Assembly: GCF_900115745.1 (NCBI RefSeq) | Contig: NZ_FOXP01000011.1 | Coordinates: forward strand, 114,068-178,067 | DNA from: Sphingomonas rubra | GTDB taxonomy: Bacteria; Pseudomonadota; Alphaproteobacteria; Sphingomonadales; Sphingomonadaceae | DNA: 64,000 bases | Direction: 5' to 3' | In this document: positions 7,174 through 16,339 of the stretch, in pieces | How the letters are laid out: every line of letters starts with the position of its first letter | Position numbering within the stretch: the first letter of the stretch is position 1 | The notes under the pieces: model-generated | The model's database searches: none | What the model was told of the DNA's origin: nothing | Seen by the model: the letters and a program-made list of their open reading frames with translations, nothing else | Program-made: the position numbers and the translations under genes

Positions 7174-9858
7174 TCAGCCGCGCAACGCCGCCTGCGCCGC
7201 AGCCAGCCGTGCGATCGGCACGCGGTACGGCGACGCGCTGACGTAATCGAGCCCGATCCGCTCGCAGAACGCGATGGAGGCCGGGTCGCCGCCATGCTCG
7301 CCGCAGATGCCCAGCTTGATGTCGGGCCGCGTCGCGCGACCGCGCTCGGCCGCGATCTCGACCAGCTCGCCGACGCCCTCGATATCCAGGCTGACGAACG
7401 GGTCCTTGGAATAGACCCCCTGCTCCACATACGCACCCAGGAAGCGCGCCGCGTCGTCGCGGCTGACGCCCAGCGTCGTCTGCGTCAGGTCGTTGGTCCC
7501 GAAGGAGAAGAACTGCGCGCTTTCCGCGATCTCCCCCGCCTTCAGCGCCGCGCGCGGCAACTCGATCATCGTGCCGACCAGATACTCCACCTCGCGTCCA
7601 CGCTCAGCGAACACCGCCTTTGCCGCGCGATCGACCACCGCCTTCATCAGGTCCACCTCGCGCCGCGTCGCGACCAGGGGGATCATCACCTCGGGGATTG
7701 GCGCTGCCCCGGACTTCTCCGCCACGTCGATCGCCGCCTCGAAGATCGCGCGGGCCTGCATCTCGTAGATTTCGGGATATGTCACGCCGAGGCGGCAGCC
7801 GCGATGCCCCAGCATCGGGTTGAACTCGTGCAGTTCGGCCGCGCGGCGTTTCAGCACCTCGACCTCGACGCCCGCCGCGGTCGCGACCTCGGCAAACTCG
7901 GCCTCCTCGTGCGGCAGGAATTCATGGAGTGGCGGGTCAAGCAGCCGCACCGTCACCGGAAGCCCCGCCATCACCTCGAAGATCGCGGCAAAATCGGCGC
8001 GCTGCTCGGGCAGCAGCCGGTCGAGCGCGACGCGCCGCCCCGCCTCGTCGGACGCCAGGATCATCTGCCGCACCGCGGTAATGCGCGCGGCATCGAAGAA
8101 CATGTGCTCGGTCCGGCACAGTCCCACGCCCTCCGCGCCGAACTCGCGCGCGGTGCGGCAGTCGGCGGGCGTCTCGGCATTGGCGCGCACCTTCATGCGC
8201 CGCGCCGCGTCCGCCCACTCCATCAGCGTGCCGAAGTCGCCGGACAGTTCGGGCTGCACGGTCGCGACTTCGCCCGCCATCACCTCGCCGGTGGCGCCGT
8301 CGAGCGTCAGCAGATCGCCCTCGCGCACCTCGCGCCCGCCGACGCGCATCACCTTGTCGCGCGCCGAGATGGAGAGGCCACCCGCCCCCGACACGCACGG
8401 CCGCCCCATGCCCCGTGCCACCACCGCCGCGTGGCTGGTCATGCCGCCGCGCGCGGTCAGGATGCCCTTGGCCGCGTGCATGCCGTGGATATCCTCCGGC
8501 GAGGTCTCGGTCCGCACCAGGATCACCGCCTCGCCGGCCGCCGCGCGCTTCTCGGCGGTGTCGGCGTCGAACACCGCCTTGCCGGACGCCGCGCCGGGCG
8601 AGGCGGGCAGCCCCTTGGCGATCACGTCGCGGGTCGCCTTCGGGTCGAGCGTCGGGTGGAGCAACTGATCGAGCGCGGCGGCGTCGACCCGGCACACCGC
8701 CTCGTCGCGGGTGATGAGCCCCTCTTCCGCCATCTCCACCGCGATCTTCAGCGCCGCCTTGGCGGTCCGTTTCCCCGAGCGGGTCTGGAGCATCCAGAGC
8801 TTGGCTTGCTCGACCGTGAACTCGATGTCCTGCATGTCGCGGTAATGGTTCTCGAGCGTGTCGAAGACCTTCGCCAGCTGCCCGTAGACTTCGGGCATCG
8901 CCTCTTCCATCGACAGCGGCTTGGCGCCCGCCTCCTCGCGCGCCGCGCGGGTCAGGTACTGCGGCGTGCGGATGCCCGCGACCACGTCCTCGCCCTGCGC
9001 GTTGATGAGGAACTCGCCGTAATAGGCGCGGTCGCCCTTGGCGGGATCGCGCGTGAAGGCGACGCCGGTGGCCGAGGTGTCGCCCATGTTGCCGAACACC
9101 ATCGCCTGCACGTTGACCGCCGTGCCCCAGCTGGCGGGAATGTCGTTCAGCCGGCGATAGACCTTGGCCCGCTCCGACTGCCACGACCCGAACACCGCGC
9201 CCACCGCGCCCCACAACTGGTCGTGCACGTCCTGCGGGAACGGTTTGCCCCATTCCTTCTCGACCAGCGCCTTGTACTCGGCGACGAGCCCGCGCAGGTC
9301 GTCCGCCGACAGCTCCGTGTCGAGCGTGAACCCGCGATCCTCCTTGGCGATCTCCAGCGCTTCCTCGAACGCGTCGTGGTCAAGCTCCAGCACCACGTCG
9401 GCGTACATCTGGATGAAACGGCGATAGCTGTCCCAGGCGAAGCGATCGTCGCCCGCCGCGGTGGCCAGCCCCTCCACCGTCTCGTCGTTGAGGCCGAGGT
9501 TCAGCACCGTGTCCATCATCCCCGGCATCGACACGCGTGCGCCGCTCCGGACGGAGACGAGAAGCGGATTGCCCGCGTCGCCGAACGCCTTGCCGGTGAT
9601 CCCCTCGATATGCGCGATCCCCTCGGCCACCTCGGTGCGCAGCGAGTCGGGAAACGCCTCCCCCTCCTCGTAATAGCGCGTGCACATGGCGGTCGAGATG
9701 GTGAAGCCCGGCGGCACCGGCAGCCCGATCGACGCCATCTCCGCCAGGTTCGCGCCCTTGCCGCCGAGCAGATTCTTGTCGCGCCCCGCGTCCGCGGTGC
9801 CGCCGCCGAACCGATACACGTATTGCTCGTCGCCCTGCTGCTTCACCGCGGTCACCAC
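7174..9858 (-). CDS. ppdK: Pyruvate, phosphate dikinase
   Basis: Cytosolic enzyme that interconverts pyruvate + ATP + Pi and phosphoenolpyruvate + AMP + PPi, a gluconeogenic or glycolytic bypass. The 894-residue product has the N-terminal ATP-binding region (KNLLGGKGANLAEMA at about 28-42). The mobile phosphohistidine domain carries GGMTSHAAVV (471-480, catalytic His476). The C-terminal PEP/pyruvate barrel contains LGICGEHGGDP near residue 850. The start is GTG-GTG at 9853-9858, and GAGAGGATG upstream is the probable ribosome site. Length matches bacterial PPDK. It is downstream of glyS on the same strand, with an 88-base gap that holds a palindrome. Confidence 0.97.
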   Translation of the reverse strand: MVTAVKQQGDEQYVYRFGGGTADAGRDKNLLGGKGANLAEMASIGLPVPPGFTISTAMCTRYYEEGEAFPDSLRTEVAEGIAHIEGITGKAFGDAGNPLLVSVRSGARVSMPGMMDTVLNLGLNDETVEGLATAAGDDRFAWDSYRRFIQMYADVVLELDHDAFEEALEIAKEDRGFTLDTELSADDLRGLVAEYKALVEKEWGKPFPQDVHDQLWGAVGAVFGSWQSERAKVYRRLNDIPASWGTAVNVQAMVFGNMGDTSATGVAFTRDPAKGDRAYYGEFLINAQGEDVVAGIRTPQYLTRAAREEAGAKPLSMEEAMPEVYGQLAKVFDTLENHYRDMQDIEFTVEQAKLWMLQTRSGKRTAKAALKIAVEMAEEGLITRDEAVCRVDAAALDQLLHPTLDPKATRDVIAKGLPASPGAASGKAVFDADTAEKRAAAGEAVILVRTETSPEDIHGMHAAKGILTARGGMTSHAAVVARGMGRPCVSGAGGLSISARDKVMRVGGREVREGDLLTLDGATGEVMAGEVATVQPELSGDFGTLMEWADAARRMKVRANAETPADCRTAREFGAEGVGLCRTEHMFFDAARITAVRQMILASDEAGRRVALDRLLPEQRADFAAIFEVMAGLPVTVRLLDPPLHEFLPHEEAEFAEVATAAGVEVEVLKRRAAELHEFNPMLGHRGCRLGVTYPEIYEMQARAIFEAAIDVAEKSGAAPIPEVMIPLVATRREVDLMKAVVDRAAKAVFAERGREVEYLVGTMIELPRAALKAGEIAESAQFFSFGTNDLTQTTLGVSRDDAARFLGAYVEQGVYSKDPFVSLDIEGVGELVEIAAERGRATRPDIKLGICGEHGGDPASIAFCERIGLDYVSASPYRVPIARLAAAQAALRG

Positions 9859-9887
9859 TGGATCATCCTCTCATATGCATTCGTATG

Positions 9888-9902
9888 TTGTGCGCTGCAC
9901 AA
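9888..9902. promoter_or_regulatory. Perfect palindrome upstream of ppdK
   Basis: TTGTGC-GCT-GCACAA is a perfect 6-3-6 palindrome about 30 bases upstream of the ppdK GTG. Its position fits an operator for a dimeric regulator of ppdK. The regulator is unknown and no matching -35/-10 pair is evident. Confidence 0.35.
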
Positions 9903-9946
9903 TGGGCGACTGCGAGCCGGGTTCCGCCGGCCGGCTCACCCGATCG

Positions 9947-12196
9947 TTAGCCCTCGATCCGCAAGAAGTCGGCCACTCGGTGCACCGCCGCGCGCACCCG
10001 GTCGAGCAGCGCCAGCCGCGCCGCCCGCTTGCCGGCGTCGGGATCGTTGACGGTCACGCCGTCGAAGAAGGCGTCGATCGGCGCCCTGAGCGACGCGAGC
10101 GCCGCCATCGCTCCCTCGAAATCCTCCGCCTCTACCGCCGCCGCGGCCGCCGGCTCCGCCGCGTCGAGCGCCGCCTGCAACGCCGCCTCGGCGGGTTCCG
10201 CCGCGTAAGCCGGCGTCTTCCCGCCATCGTCCGCGCCGCCCAACGCAACGCCCTCCTTCTTCAGGATGTTCGCCGCCCGCTTGTACCCGGCGAGCAGGTT
10301 GGCCCCGTCCTCCGTCCCGACGAACGCCTGGAGCGCCCGGACCCGCGCGAGCAGCCGGACGAGATCGTCCTCGCCGCCCAGCGCGAACACCGCGTCGATC
10401 AGGTCGTGCCGCACCCCCGCCTCGCGCTGCTGCACCTTGAGGCGATCGGCGAAGAAGGCCAGCAGCGCCGGCGTCGCCCGCTCGGACGTGTCGAGGAACG
10501 CGGCCACCGCCGGATTGCCCTGGTGTGCGCGCAGCCGCTCGTCCTGCAACAACCGGTGCAGGACCGATCGCGTCACGGGAACCTCGCCGCCGGCCTTGTC
10601 GAACGCCGCGAGCAGTTCGCCGCCGAAGCGCATGGCGATCGCGTAGCCGAACGCCTGCGCGACCTCCCCCACCGCGAACTCGAACGCCTGCGTCAGACGC
10701 ACGCGTAGGCCCGCACGCTCGATCAGCAGGATCACGCCGAGCGCGGCCCGGCGCAACGCGAACGGGTCTTTCGAGCCGGTCGGCAGCTCGCCGATGGCGA
10801 AGAACGCCGCCAGTGTATCCAGCTTGTCCGCCAGCGACACCGCTACCGTCACCGCATCGGTCGGCACCTCGTCGCCCTGCCCGACCGGCTTGTAATGGTC
10901 GCGGATCGCGGCGGCGACCGCCGGGTGCTCGCCTTGGAGGGCGGCGTAGTAGCCGCCCATCAATCCCTGCAATTCCGGGAATTCGCCGACCATGCCGGTG
11001 ACGAGATCCGCCTTGGCCAGCCGCGCCGCCCGCTCGGCAAGATCGGCCAGTTCCTCCCCACGCAGCGCGGACGATTTCACGATCCCTTCGTGCACCAGCC
11101 ACCGCGCCAGCTTCGCCACGCGGTCGACCTTGTCCGCCACCGTGCCCAGCTTCTCGTGGAACACGATCTTGTCCAGCTTGCCCGCCTGGTCCGCCAGCGG
11201 CACCTTTAGGTCGGTGTCGTAGAAGAACCGCGCGTCCGCCAGCCGTGCCGCGAGCACCTTGCGATTCCCCTCGACGATCTTCGCGCCCCCGTCGACCGCG
11301 TCGATATTGGCGGTGCACACGAACGCGTTCGCCAGCGCACCATCAACGTCGCGACAGACGAAGTATTTCTGGTTCACCCGCGCGGTCAGCTGGATCACCT
11401 CGGGCGGTACCTGGAGAAAGCCCGCGTCGAAACAGCCCAGCAACGGCACCGGCCACTCGGTCAGCCCGGCATTCTCGCCCACCAACCCCTCATCCTCGAC
11501 CAGAGTCAGCCCCGCGTCGGCGGCGAGCGCGGTGGCGCGCGCCCGGATCAGCGCGCGCCGCTCGCCCTGGTCGACGATCACGTGGCACGCGGCGAGCTTC
11601 TCGGCGTAATCCGCCGCCGAGCCGATCGTGATCGCGCCGGGATGGTGGAAGCGATGGCCGTAGGTCGTCGCGCCGGACACCACGCCCGCGACCTCGCACG
11701 CGACGATGTCGGTCCCGAACAGCGCGACGATGCCGTGCAGCGGCCGCACCCAGCGGATCGACTCGGTGGACGCGGACGCCGCGCCCCAGCGCATCGACTT
11801 GGGCCAGGGGAATGCGCGCACGATCGCCGGTATCGCCTCGGCCAGCACGTCGGCCGTGGCACGCCCGGGCCGCTCGGTCACCGCGAAGAACACGCCGTCC
11901 CGCTCGACCAGTTGCTCGCGCGTCAGCCCCGTCTTGCGCAGAAATCCCTCCAGCGCCTGCGGCGGCGCCGACGCCTTGGGGCCCTTCACCTCCTCCGACA
12001 CCGCCTCGGTTGCGTCGGGCAACCCGCGCGCGCTCAGCGCCAGCCGCCGCGGCGTCGCGAACGTCTCGATCGCGGTCGCAGACAATCCGGCCTTGCCGAT
12101 CTCGGCCGCGAACAGCTTGGCCAGATCCTCGCGCGCGCGATCCTGCATCCGCGCGGGAATTTCTTCGGAACGGAGTTCCAAGAGGAAGTCGGTCAT
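9947..12196 (-). CDS. glyS: Glycine--tRNA ligase beta subunit
   Basis: Beta chain of the bacterial alpha2-beta2 glycyl-tRNA synthetase, which charges tRNA-Gly in the cytosol. The 749-residue product starts MTDFLLELRSEEIPARMQ, the family N-terminus. It carries the GlyS body and the C-terminal DALR anticodon-binding region (ADKLDTLAAFFAIGELPTGS). An in-frame TTG lies 12 bases upstream. The ATG at 12196 fits homologues better. The purine-rich GGGGAGGATTGAGAGAG before it comes largely from a palindromic repeat. glyQ lies upstream on the same strand, separated by 283 bases containing that repeat and a broken DUF559 gene. Confidence 0.96.
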   Translation of the reverse strand: MTDFLLELRSEEIPARMQDRAREDLAKLFAAEIGKAGLSATAIETFATPRRLALSARGLPDATEAVSEEVKGPKASAPPQALEGFLRKTGLTREQLVERDGVFFAVTERPGRATADVLAEAIPAIVRAFPWPKSMRWGAASASTESIRWVRPLHGIVALFGTDIVACEVAGVVSGATTYGHRFHHPGAITIGSAADYAEKLAACHVIVDQGERRALIRARATALAADAGLTLVEDEGLVGENAGLTEWPVPLLGCFDAGFLQVPPEVIQLTARVNQKYFVCRDVDGALANAFVCTANIDAVDGGAKIVEGNRKVLAARLADARFFYDTDLKVPLADQAGKLDKIVFHEKLGTVADKVDRVAKLARWLVHEGIVKSSALRGEELADLAERAARLAKADLVTGMVGEFPELQGLMGGYYAALQGEHPAVAAAIRDHYKPVGQGDEVPTDAVTVAVSLADKLDTLAAFFAIGELPTGSKDPFALRRAALGVILLIERAGLRVRLTQAFEFAVGEVAQAFGYAIAMRFGGELLAAFDKAGGEVPVTRSVLHRLLQDERLRAHQGNPAVAAFLDTSERATPALLAFFADRLKVQQREAGVRHDLIDAVFALGGEDDLVRLLARVRALQAFVGTEDGANLLAGYKRAANILKKEGVALGGADDGGKTPAYAAEPAEAALQAALDAAEPAAAAAVEAEDFEGAMAALASLRAPIDAFFDGVTVNDPDAGKRAARLALLDRVRAAVHRVADFLRIEG

Positions 12197-12209
12197 AAAC
12201 TCTCTCAAT

Positions 12210-12470
12210 CCTCCCCGTTCACGGGGAGGGGGACCGCGCCGGAGGCGTGGTGGAGGGGGCGGGCCGCATACGCGACGATCGGGTGCTGCTTTCGAAAGGC
12301 GGTTCCGTCGGGGCTACCCTTCAGGCGCTGCCACAACAGCACTTCCGGCAGGCTCATCTCCCGCCGTGCGTGGCGCGCGTCGTAGACCGCCGGCTGGCGC
12401 AGCGTGCGTGGCCTGCCCCCTCCGTCGACCGCTGCGCGGCCGCTACCTCCCCGTGAACGGGGAGGATCGG
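12210..12470. repeat. Composite CTCCCC...GGGGAG palindromic repeat
   Basis: CTCCCCGTTCACGGGGAG (12211-12228) and CTCCCCGTGAACGGGGAG (12447-12464) are each near-perfect palindromes and bound a unit containing a DUF559 remnant. Inner flanks are related too: gggggaccgcgccggaggcg near 12228, and the complementary ccccctccgtcgaccgctgc near 12416. A shorter copy with no DUF559 insert lies at 39489-39614. Confidence 0.75.
12260..12405 (-). pseudogene. DUF559 protein fragment
   Basis: Reading the minus strand gives LRQPAVYDARHARREMSLPE followed by VLLWQRLKGSPDGTAFRKQH and PIVAY. This matches the N-terminal third of DUF559 (endonuclease-fold, Vsr-like) proteins, where LPEVLLWQRL and FRRQHPI are conserved. 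After about 45 residues it runs into the palindromic repeat arm, so the core fold is absent. A possible ATG is at 12357. It is interpreted as a remnant captured in, or destroyed by, the repeat unit. No function is expected. Confidence 0.7.
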
Positions 12471-12479
12471 AAGCTGGCC

Positions 12480-13346
12480 TCACGCCGCCCATCCGTTCTT
12501 GTCCATCCACGCCGCGCAGGCGCCCTTCGCGAGGTCGCGCACGCGCCCCATATACGCCTGCCGCTCCGCCACCGAGATCACGCCGCGCGCCTGGAGCAGG
12601 TTGAAGGTGTGGCTCGCCTTGATCGCCTGCTCGTACGCCGGGATCGGCAGCTTCGCCGCCAGCGTCCGCTCGCACTCCGCCACGCTCTTCCGGAACTGGT
12701 CGAACAGCGTGTCGGTGTCGGCGACTTCGAAGTTCCAGGTCGACATCTGCCGCTCATTCTCCAGGAACACCTCGCCGTAGCTCACGCCCTGGTCGTTGAA
12801 CGCGAGGTCGTACACATTGTCGACGTCCTGAATGTACATCGCCAGCCGCTCGAGCCCGTAGGTCAGCTCGCCCGCCACCGGCTTGCAGTCGAACCCGCCC
12901 ATCTGCTGGAAATAGGTGAACTGCGTCACCTCCATGCCGTCGCACCACACTTCCCAGCCCAGCCCCCAGGCGCCCAGCGTCGGCGATTCCCAATCGTCCT
13001 CGACGAAGCGGATGTCGTGGAGCAGCGGATCGATGCCGATCGCCGCCAGCGATCCCAGGTACAGTTCCTGCAAGTCCGCCGGGCTCGGCTTCAGGATCAC
13101 CTGATACTGGTAATAATGCTGCAACCGGTTGGGATTCTCGCCGTAGCGCCCGTCGGTCGGTCGCCGGCACGGCTGGACGAACGCCGCGTTCCACGGGTTC
13201 GGCCCCAGCGCGCGCAGCGTGGTGGCGGGGTGGAACGTCCCCGCCCCCATCTCCATGTCGTAGGGCTGGAGGATCAGGCAGCCACGGTCGCTCCAGTAAT
13301 CGTGGAGTGCCAGGATCATGCGCTGGAAAGAGAGCGGTTGGGTCAT
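12480..13346 (-). CDS. glyQ: Glycine--tRNA ligase alpha subunit
   Basis: Alpha (catalytic) chain of the heterotetrameric glycyl-tRNA synthetase. The start is the ATG at 13346, giving [18 protein letters not shown], the canonical N-terminus. An in-frame ATG 39 bases upstream would add unrelated residues. The product is 288 residues, normal for GlyQ. Hallmarks include [40 protein letters not shown] and the following [12 protein letters not shown]. It is transcribed ahead of glyS and divergent from the TraB-like gene. Confidence 0.97.
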   Translation of the reverse strand: MTQPLSFQRMILALHDYWSDRGCLILQPYDMEMGAGTFHPATTLRALGPNPWNAAFVQPCRRPTDGRYGENPNRLQHYYQYQVILKPSPADLQELYLGSLAAIGIDPLLHDIRFVEDDWESPTLGAWGLGWEVWCDGMEVTQFTYFQQMGGFDCKPVAGELTYGLERLAMYIQDVDNVYDLAFNDQGVSYGEVFLENERQMSTWNFEVADTDTLFDQFRKSVAECERTLAAKLPIPAYEQAIKASHTFNLLQARGVISVAERQAYMGRVRDLAKGACAAWMDKNGWAA

Positions 13347-13416
13347 CGGGCACCAGCCTCTGGCGAAAGGCCGCCGCTCTAGCAAGGGGGCGCCCCCTGC
13401 CCTATCTGCGCCCGCG

Positions 13417-14331
13417 ATGAAGAGCCTCCCCCGTCACGCCCGCCGCCTGCTCGCCGCCCCGCTCGCGCTCCTGGCGCTGCCGCTGCCCGCCTGCGCGCAG
13501 GAAGCACCCGCGGCCGCCACCGACGCGGACCCGGCCTTGTGGGTGGTGAAGGACGCCGACACGACGATCTACCTGTTCGGCACCATCCATGTGCTCAAAC
13601 CCGGCATGACCTGGTTCGACGAGGCGGTGAAGACCGCCTTCGATCGGTCGGATACCGTGGCGCTGGAGCTGGTGATGCCCGATCCCGCCGCGATGACGGG
13701 CTTGGTCACCTCGCTCGGCGTCGCGCCCGCCGGCACTCCGCCGCTGACCGAGCGGCTGCCCGTCGCCAAGCGCGCCGCCTTCACCGCCGCCGTCACCGAT
13801 CTGGGCCTGCCCGCCGACGCGCTCGACCGTTATCGCCCCTGGCTGGCGGCGACGCGGCTGTCGATCGGCCCGGTCACCAAGATGGGCTATGCGTCGGAGA
13901 ATGGCCCCGAGCAGGTGCTGACCGCCGCTGCCAAGGCGGCGAACAAGTCGCTCGTCGGGCTGGAAACGGCGGAACAGCAGCTCGGCTATTTCGCCAAGCT
14001 GTCCGATGCGGCGCAGATGAAGTTCCTGGAGAGCACGGTGGACGAACTGCCCACGGTCGGCACGCAGATGGGCGAGATGGTCGCCGATTGGGCCAGGGGA
14101 AATCCCAAAGGCCTGGCGCGCGAGATGAACGACAGCCTGAAGGACACGCCGGAGGTGGCGAAGGTCCTCCTCACCGAGCGCAACCAGCGCTGGGCCGAAT
14201 GGATCAAGACGCGACTGGAGAAGCCGGGCACGGTGTTCGTGGCGGTCGGGGCCGGGCACCTGGCGGGCCCCGAGTCGGTGCAGGTGCAGCTCAGGAAGCT
14301 CGGCGTGAAGACGCAGCGGGTAAAATACTGA
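13417..14331 (+). CDS. TraB/GumN family exported protein
   Basis: Member of the TraB/GumN family (PF01963), whose eukaryotic and plasmid relatives are putative metalloproteases. The bacterial role is unclear. The 304-residue product has a signal peptide (1-28, ending PLPACAQ). The first family motif is [20 protein letters not shown] and the second, near the C-terminus, is [16 protein letters not shown]. In this family the GxxH residues of both motifs are proposed metal ligands. The start at 13417 is chosen because it gives the signal peptide. It is divergent from glyQ and probably periplasmic. Confidence 0.85.
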   Translation: MKSLPRHARRLLAAPLALLALPLPACAQEAPAAATDADPALWVVKDADTTIYLFGTIHVLKPGMTWFDEAVKTAFDRSDTVALELVMPDPAAMTGLVTSLGVAPAGTPPLTERLPVAKRAAFTAAVTDLGLPADALDRYRPWLAATRLSIGPVTKMGYASENGPEQVLTAAAKAANKSLVGLETAEQQLGYFAKLSDAAQMKFLESTVDELPTVGTQMGEMVADWARGNPKGLAREMNDSLKDTPEVAKVLLTERNQRWAEWIKTRLEKPGTVFVAVGAGHLAGPESVQVQLRKLGVKTQRVKY

Positions 14332-14338
14332 CATCATC

Positions 14339-14421
14339 CGTCATGCCGGGCTCGACGCGGCATCCAGAGCCAAGCAGCATCACGCCTGAATCCTGGATGC
14401 CGGGACGAGCCCGGCATGACG
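14339..14421. repeat. Family A palindromic repeat (CGTCATGCCGGG)
   Basis: Composite palindrome: CGTCATGCCGGG-type left arm, a conserved internal segment catccagagccaagcagc, then CTGGATGCCGGGACGAGC and CCGGCATGACG. The two ends pair to form a long hairpin. Related copies lie at 15262, 20744, 37384, 46767, 49796 and 54212, and a minimal copy at 44210. Confidence 0.85.
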
Positions 14422-14524
14422 AAGCGTTGCATTTCCACCCCCCATCCGCTACGCGCGCCCGCTTCCGGCCGTCACCATCCCTGGAGGCGCGGCTGCGGAA
14501 AGAACCAAGTTTCGGAGAATCAAC

Positions 14525-15184
14525 ATGAGCGACACCGTGACGCTCGCGGCCGAGACGCGCGACCGGGTTGGCAAGGGAGCCTCCCGGGCACTGCGTCGTG
14601 ACGGCCGCGTCCCCGCCGTGATCTACGGCGCCGGCCAGGAGCCGACCGCGATCCACCTCGAGCTGAAGGCGCTCAACAAGGCGCTCGGCACCGGCCACTT
14701 CATGAACTCGGTGGTGATGGTCGCCGGCCAGCGGACGCTGCCCAAGGACGTCGCCTTCCACCCGGTGACCGACCAGCCGCTCCACGTCGACTTCCTGCGC
14801 ATCGGCGAGCACTCGACGGTGACCGTCGCCGTACCCGTCGTCTTCACGGACGAGGACGAGTGCCGCGGCATCAAGCAGGGCGGCGTGCTCAACATCACCC
14901 GTCACGAGGTCGAGCTGGTCGTCGACGCCGCCGAGATCCCGAGCGAGATCACCATCTCGTTGAAGGGCCTGGAAGTCGGTGCCTCGATCCACATCTCCGA
15001 CGTGACGCTGCCCAAGGGCGCCGAGCCGGCGATCACCGATCGCGACTTCGCGATCGCCACGATCGTGCCGCCGACCGTCCCGACCGCGACCGACGAGGCC
15101 GCTGATGCCGAGATCGCCGAGACGCAGGCCGCCGAGTCGGCCGATGACGCCGCCGAAGGCGACGAGAACACCGCCGAGGGCTGA
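14525..15184 (+). CDS. rplY: 50S ribosomal protein L25 (Ctc form)
   Basis: 5S rRNA-binding protein of the large ribosomal subunit, in the long Ctc/TL5 form. The 219-residue product has the N-terminal 5S-binding domain (about 5-95, [20 protein letters not shown] and VPAVIYG) and the TL5 C-terminal domain (about 100-185). An acidic Ala/Glu/Asp tail follows. GGAG stands 9 bases upstream of the ATG. It is followed by pth, the usual pairing, with a family A repeat between them. Confidence 0.96.
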   Translation: MSDTVTLAAETRDRVGKGASRALRRDGRVPAVIYGAGQEPTAIHLELKALNKALGTGHFMNSVVMVAGQRTLPKDVAFHPVTDQPLHVDFLRIGEHSTVTVAVPVVFTDEDECRGIKQGGVLNITRHEVELVVDAAEIPSEITISLKGLEVGASIHISDVTLPKGAEPAITDRDFAIATIVPPTVPTATDEAADAEIAETQAAESADDAAEGDENTAEG

Positions 15185-15261
15185 TCCGCCTTCCGGCGAT
15201 GCGACCAGGGGCAGGTGGCGGCGACGCCCCCTGCCCCTTTTCGTTGGCGCTCCGCTTCCCC

Positions 15262-15343
15262 CGTGGCGGGCTCGTCCCGGCATCCAGGGCCAAGCAGCGC
15301 CGTCGTTCGTAATCCTGGATGCCGGGACAAGCTCGGCATGACG
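15262..15343. repeat. Family A palindromic repeat
   Basis: Slightly decayed copy: the left arm reads cgtggcgggctcgtcccggc and the right arm GCCGGGACAAGCTCGGCATG-ACG, with the conserved catccagggccaagcagc between them. It fills most of the rplY-pth gap and ends about 20 bases before the pth ATG. Confidence 0.8.
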
Positions 15344-15363
15344 ACTGTTCGGAGAAATCAGCA

Positions 15364-15930
15364 ATGCAACTCTGGGTAGGCCTCGGCAATCCGGGCGCGA
15401 ACCATGCGATGCAGCGCCACAATGTCGGCTTCATGGCCGTCGACACGATCGCGGACGTCCACGGCTTCGGCCCGGTCAGGAAGCAGTTTCAGGGATGGAC
15501 GCAGGAGGGCCGGATCGGCACCGCCAAGGTCCTCCTCCTCAAACCCGCCACCTTCATGAACGACAGCGGCCGCGCGATCGGCGAGGCGCTTCGCTTCTAC
15601 AAGCTCGGCCCCGACGCGCTCACCGTCTTCCACGACGAGCTCGACCTTGCCCCCTTCAAAGTCAAGGTGAAGACCGGCGGCGGCGCGGCCGGGCACAATG
15701 GCCTGCGCTCGACCGACCAGCATCTCGGCCCCGACTATCGCCGCGTCCGCTTGGGCATCGGCCATCCCGGCCACAAGGACCGCGTCACCGGCTACGTCCT
15801 CGGCAACTACGCCAAGGCCGAACTCGACCCGCTCGCCGACATGCTCGGCGCCGTCGCGGCCGAGGCGACGCTGCTCGCCGCCGGCGACGACGTCCGTTTC
15901 ATGAACGACGTGGCGCTACGGCTGGCCTAA
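15364..15930 (+). CDS. pth: Peptidyl-tRNA hydrolase
   Basis: Cleaves peptidyl-tRNA released by stalled ribosomes, recycling tRNA. The 188-residue product starts MQLWVGLGNPGANHAMQRHN, with the conserved GLGNPG and the catalytic His in HNVGFMAVD. KPATFMNDSG and FHDELDL are also present. The start at 15364 is preferred because upstream in-frame codons lie inside a palindromic repeat. GGAGAAA stands 8 bases before the ATG. It is co-oriented with rplY. Confidence 0.97.
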   Translation: MQLWVGLGNPGANHAMQRHNVGFMAVDTIADVHGFGPVRKQFQGWTQEGRIGTAKVLLLKPATFMNDSGRAIGEALRFYKLGPDALTVFHDELDLAPFKVKVKTGGGAAGHNGLRSTDQHLGPDYRRVRLGIGHPGHKDRVTGYVLGNYAKAELDPLADMLGAVAAEATLLAAGDDVRFMNDVALRLA

Positions 15931-15935
15931 CCTAC

Positions 15936-16045
15936 GCGACTGATAGTCGGTCGCAACAAGTATAGATCGACAATGATAGTTGATCGCAACTACTGAATAC
16001 TTGATTGCGACTGAATTGCAGCTTGAGTGAGAGTGTATTGCAACT
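15936..16045. promoter_or_regulatory. Cluster of GCGACTGA / TCGCAAC repeats
   Basis: An AT-richer stretch between pth and the small Cys protein holds recurring elements. GCGACTGA occurs at 15936 and 16007, and TCGCAAC at 15951 and 15984. TTGCAGC is at 16017 and TTGCAAC near 16038. Pairs such as TTGCGACTGAATTGCAG are roughly palindromic. The layout suggests several binding sites for one regulator ahead of the gene at 16126. The factor is unknown, and Fur-type control is only a guess. Confidence 0.4.
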
Positions 16046-16125
16046 GTTGTTTATTGTTGTTTCGGGAACTTCTCGGACGTAATGGCCGTTTCAGCGAACA
16101 ACAACTCGAACAGATGGAGGCAATC

Positions 16126-16314
16126 ATGGCTCTCACCACCGCCGGCACCGCCGCTTGCGCCAAGTGCAAGTTTTTCGACAGCGAGCAGTCGGCCGATCTC
16201 GGCCTGTGCCGCTACAACCCGCCGATCAGCCAGCCCAGCGGCGACACCGCCGGCGTCTGGCCCAAGGTCGAGGCGAACGACTGGTGCGGCCATTTCGAGG
16301 CGGTAGCCGCCTAA
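16126..16314 (+). CDS. Small four-cysteine protein, unknown function
   Basis: A 62-residue protein with a compact cysteine pattern: CAKCKFFD near the start, LGLCRYNPP in the middle and a terminal WPKVEANDWCGHF. I recognise this pattern (C-x2-C, C, WCG) from short conserved alphaproteobacterial proteins of unknown role. The cysteines suggest a zinc or iron-sulfur site. The ATG at 16126 has GGAGG five bases upstream. An in-frame GTG at 16027 has no support. It stands alone behind a repeat-rich promoter region. Confidence 0.75.
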   Translation: MALTTAGTAACAKCKFFDSEQSADLGLCRYNPPISQPSGDTAGVWPKVEANDWCGHFEAVAA

Positions 16315-16339
16315 GCCACCCTCCTTAATCGGACGCCAT

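Noticed and set aside
7294..10050. Very long open frame antisense to ppdK (918 codons)
   Set aside because: The minus strand encodes a full-length canonical PPDK with all motifs. The antisense frame is Arg/His/Gly-rich without any domain, as expected from high GC at third positions.
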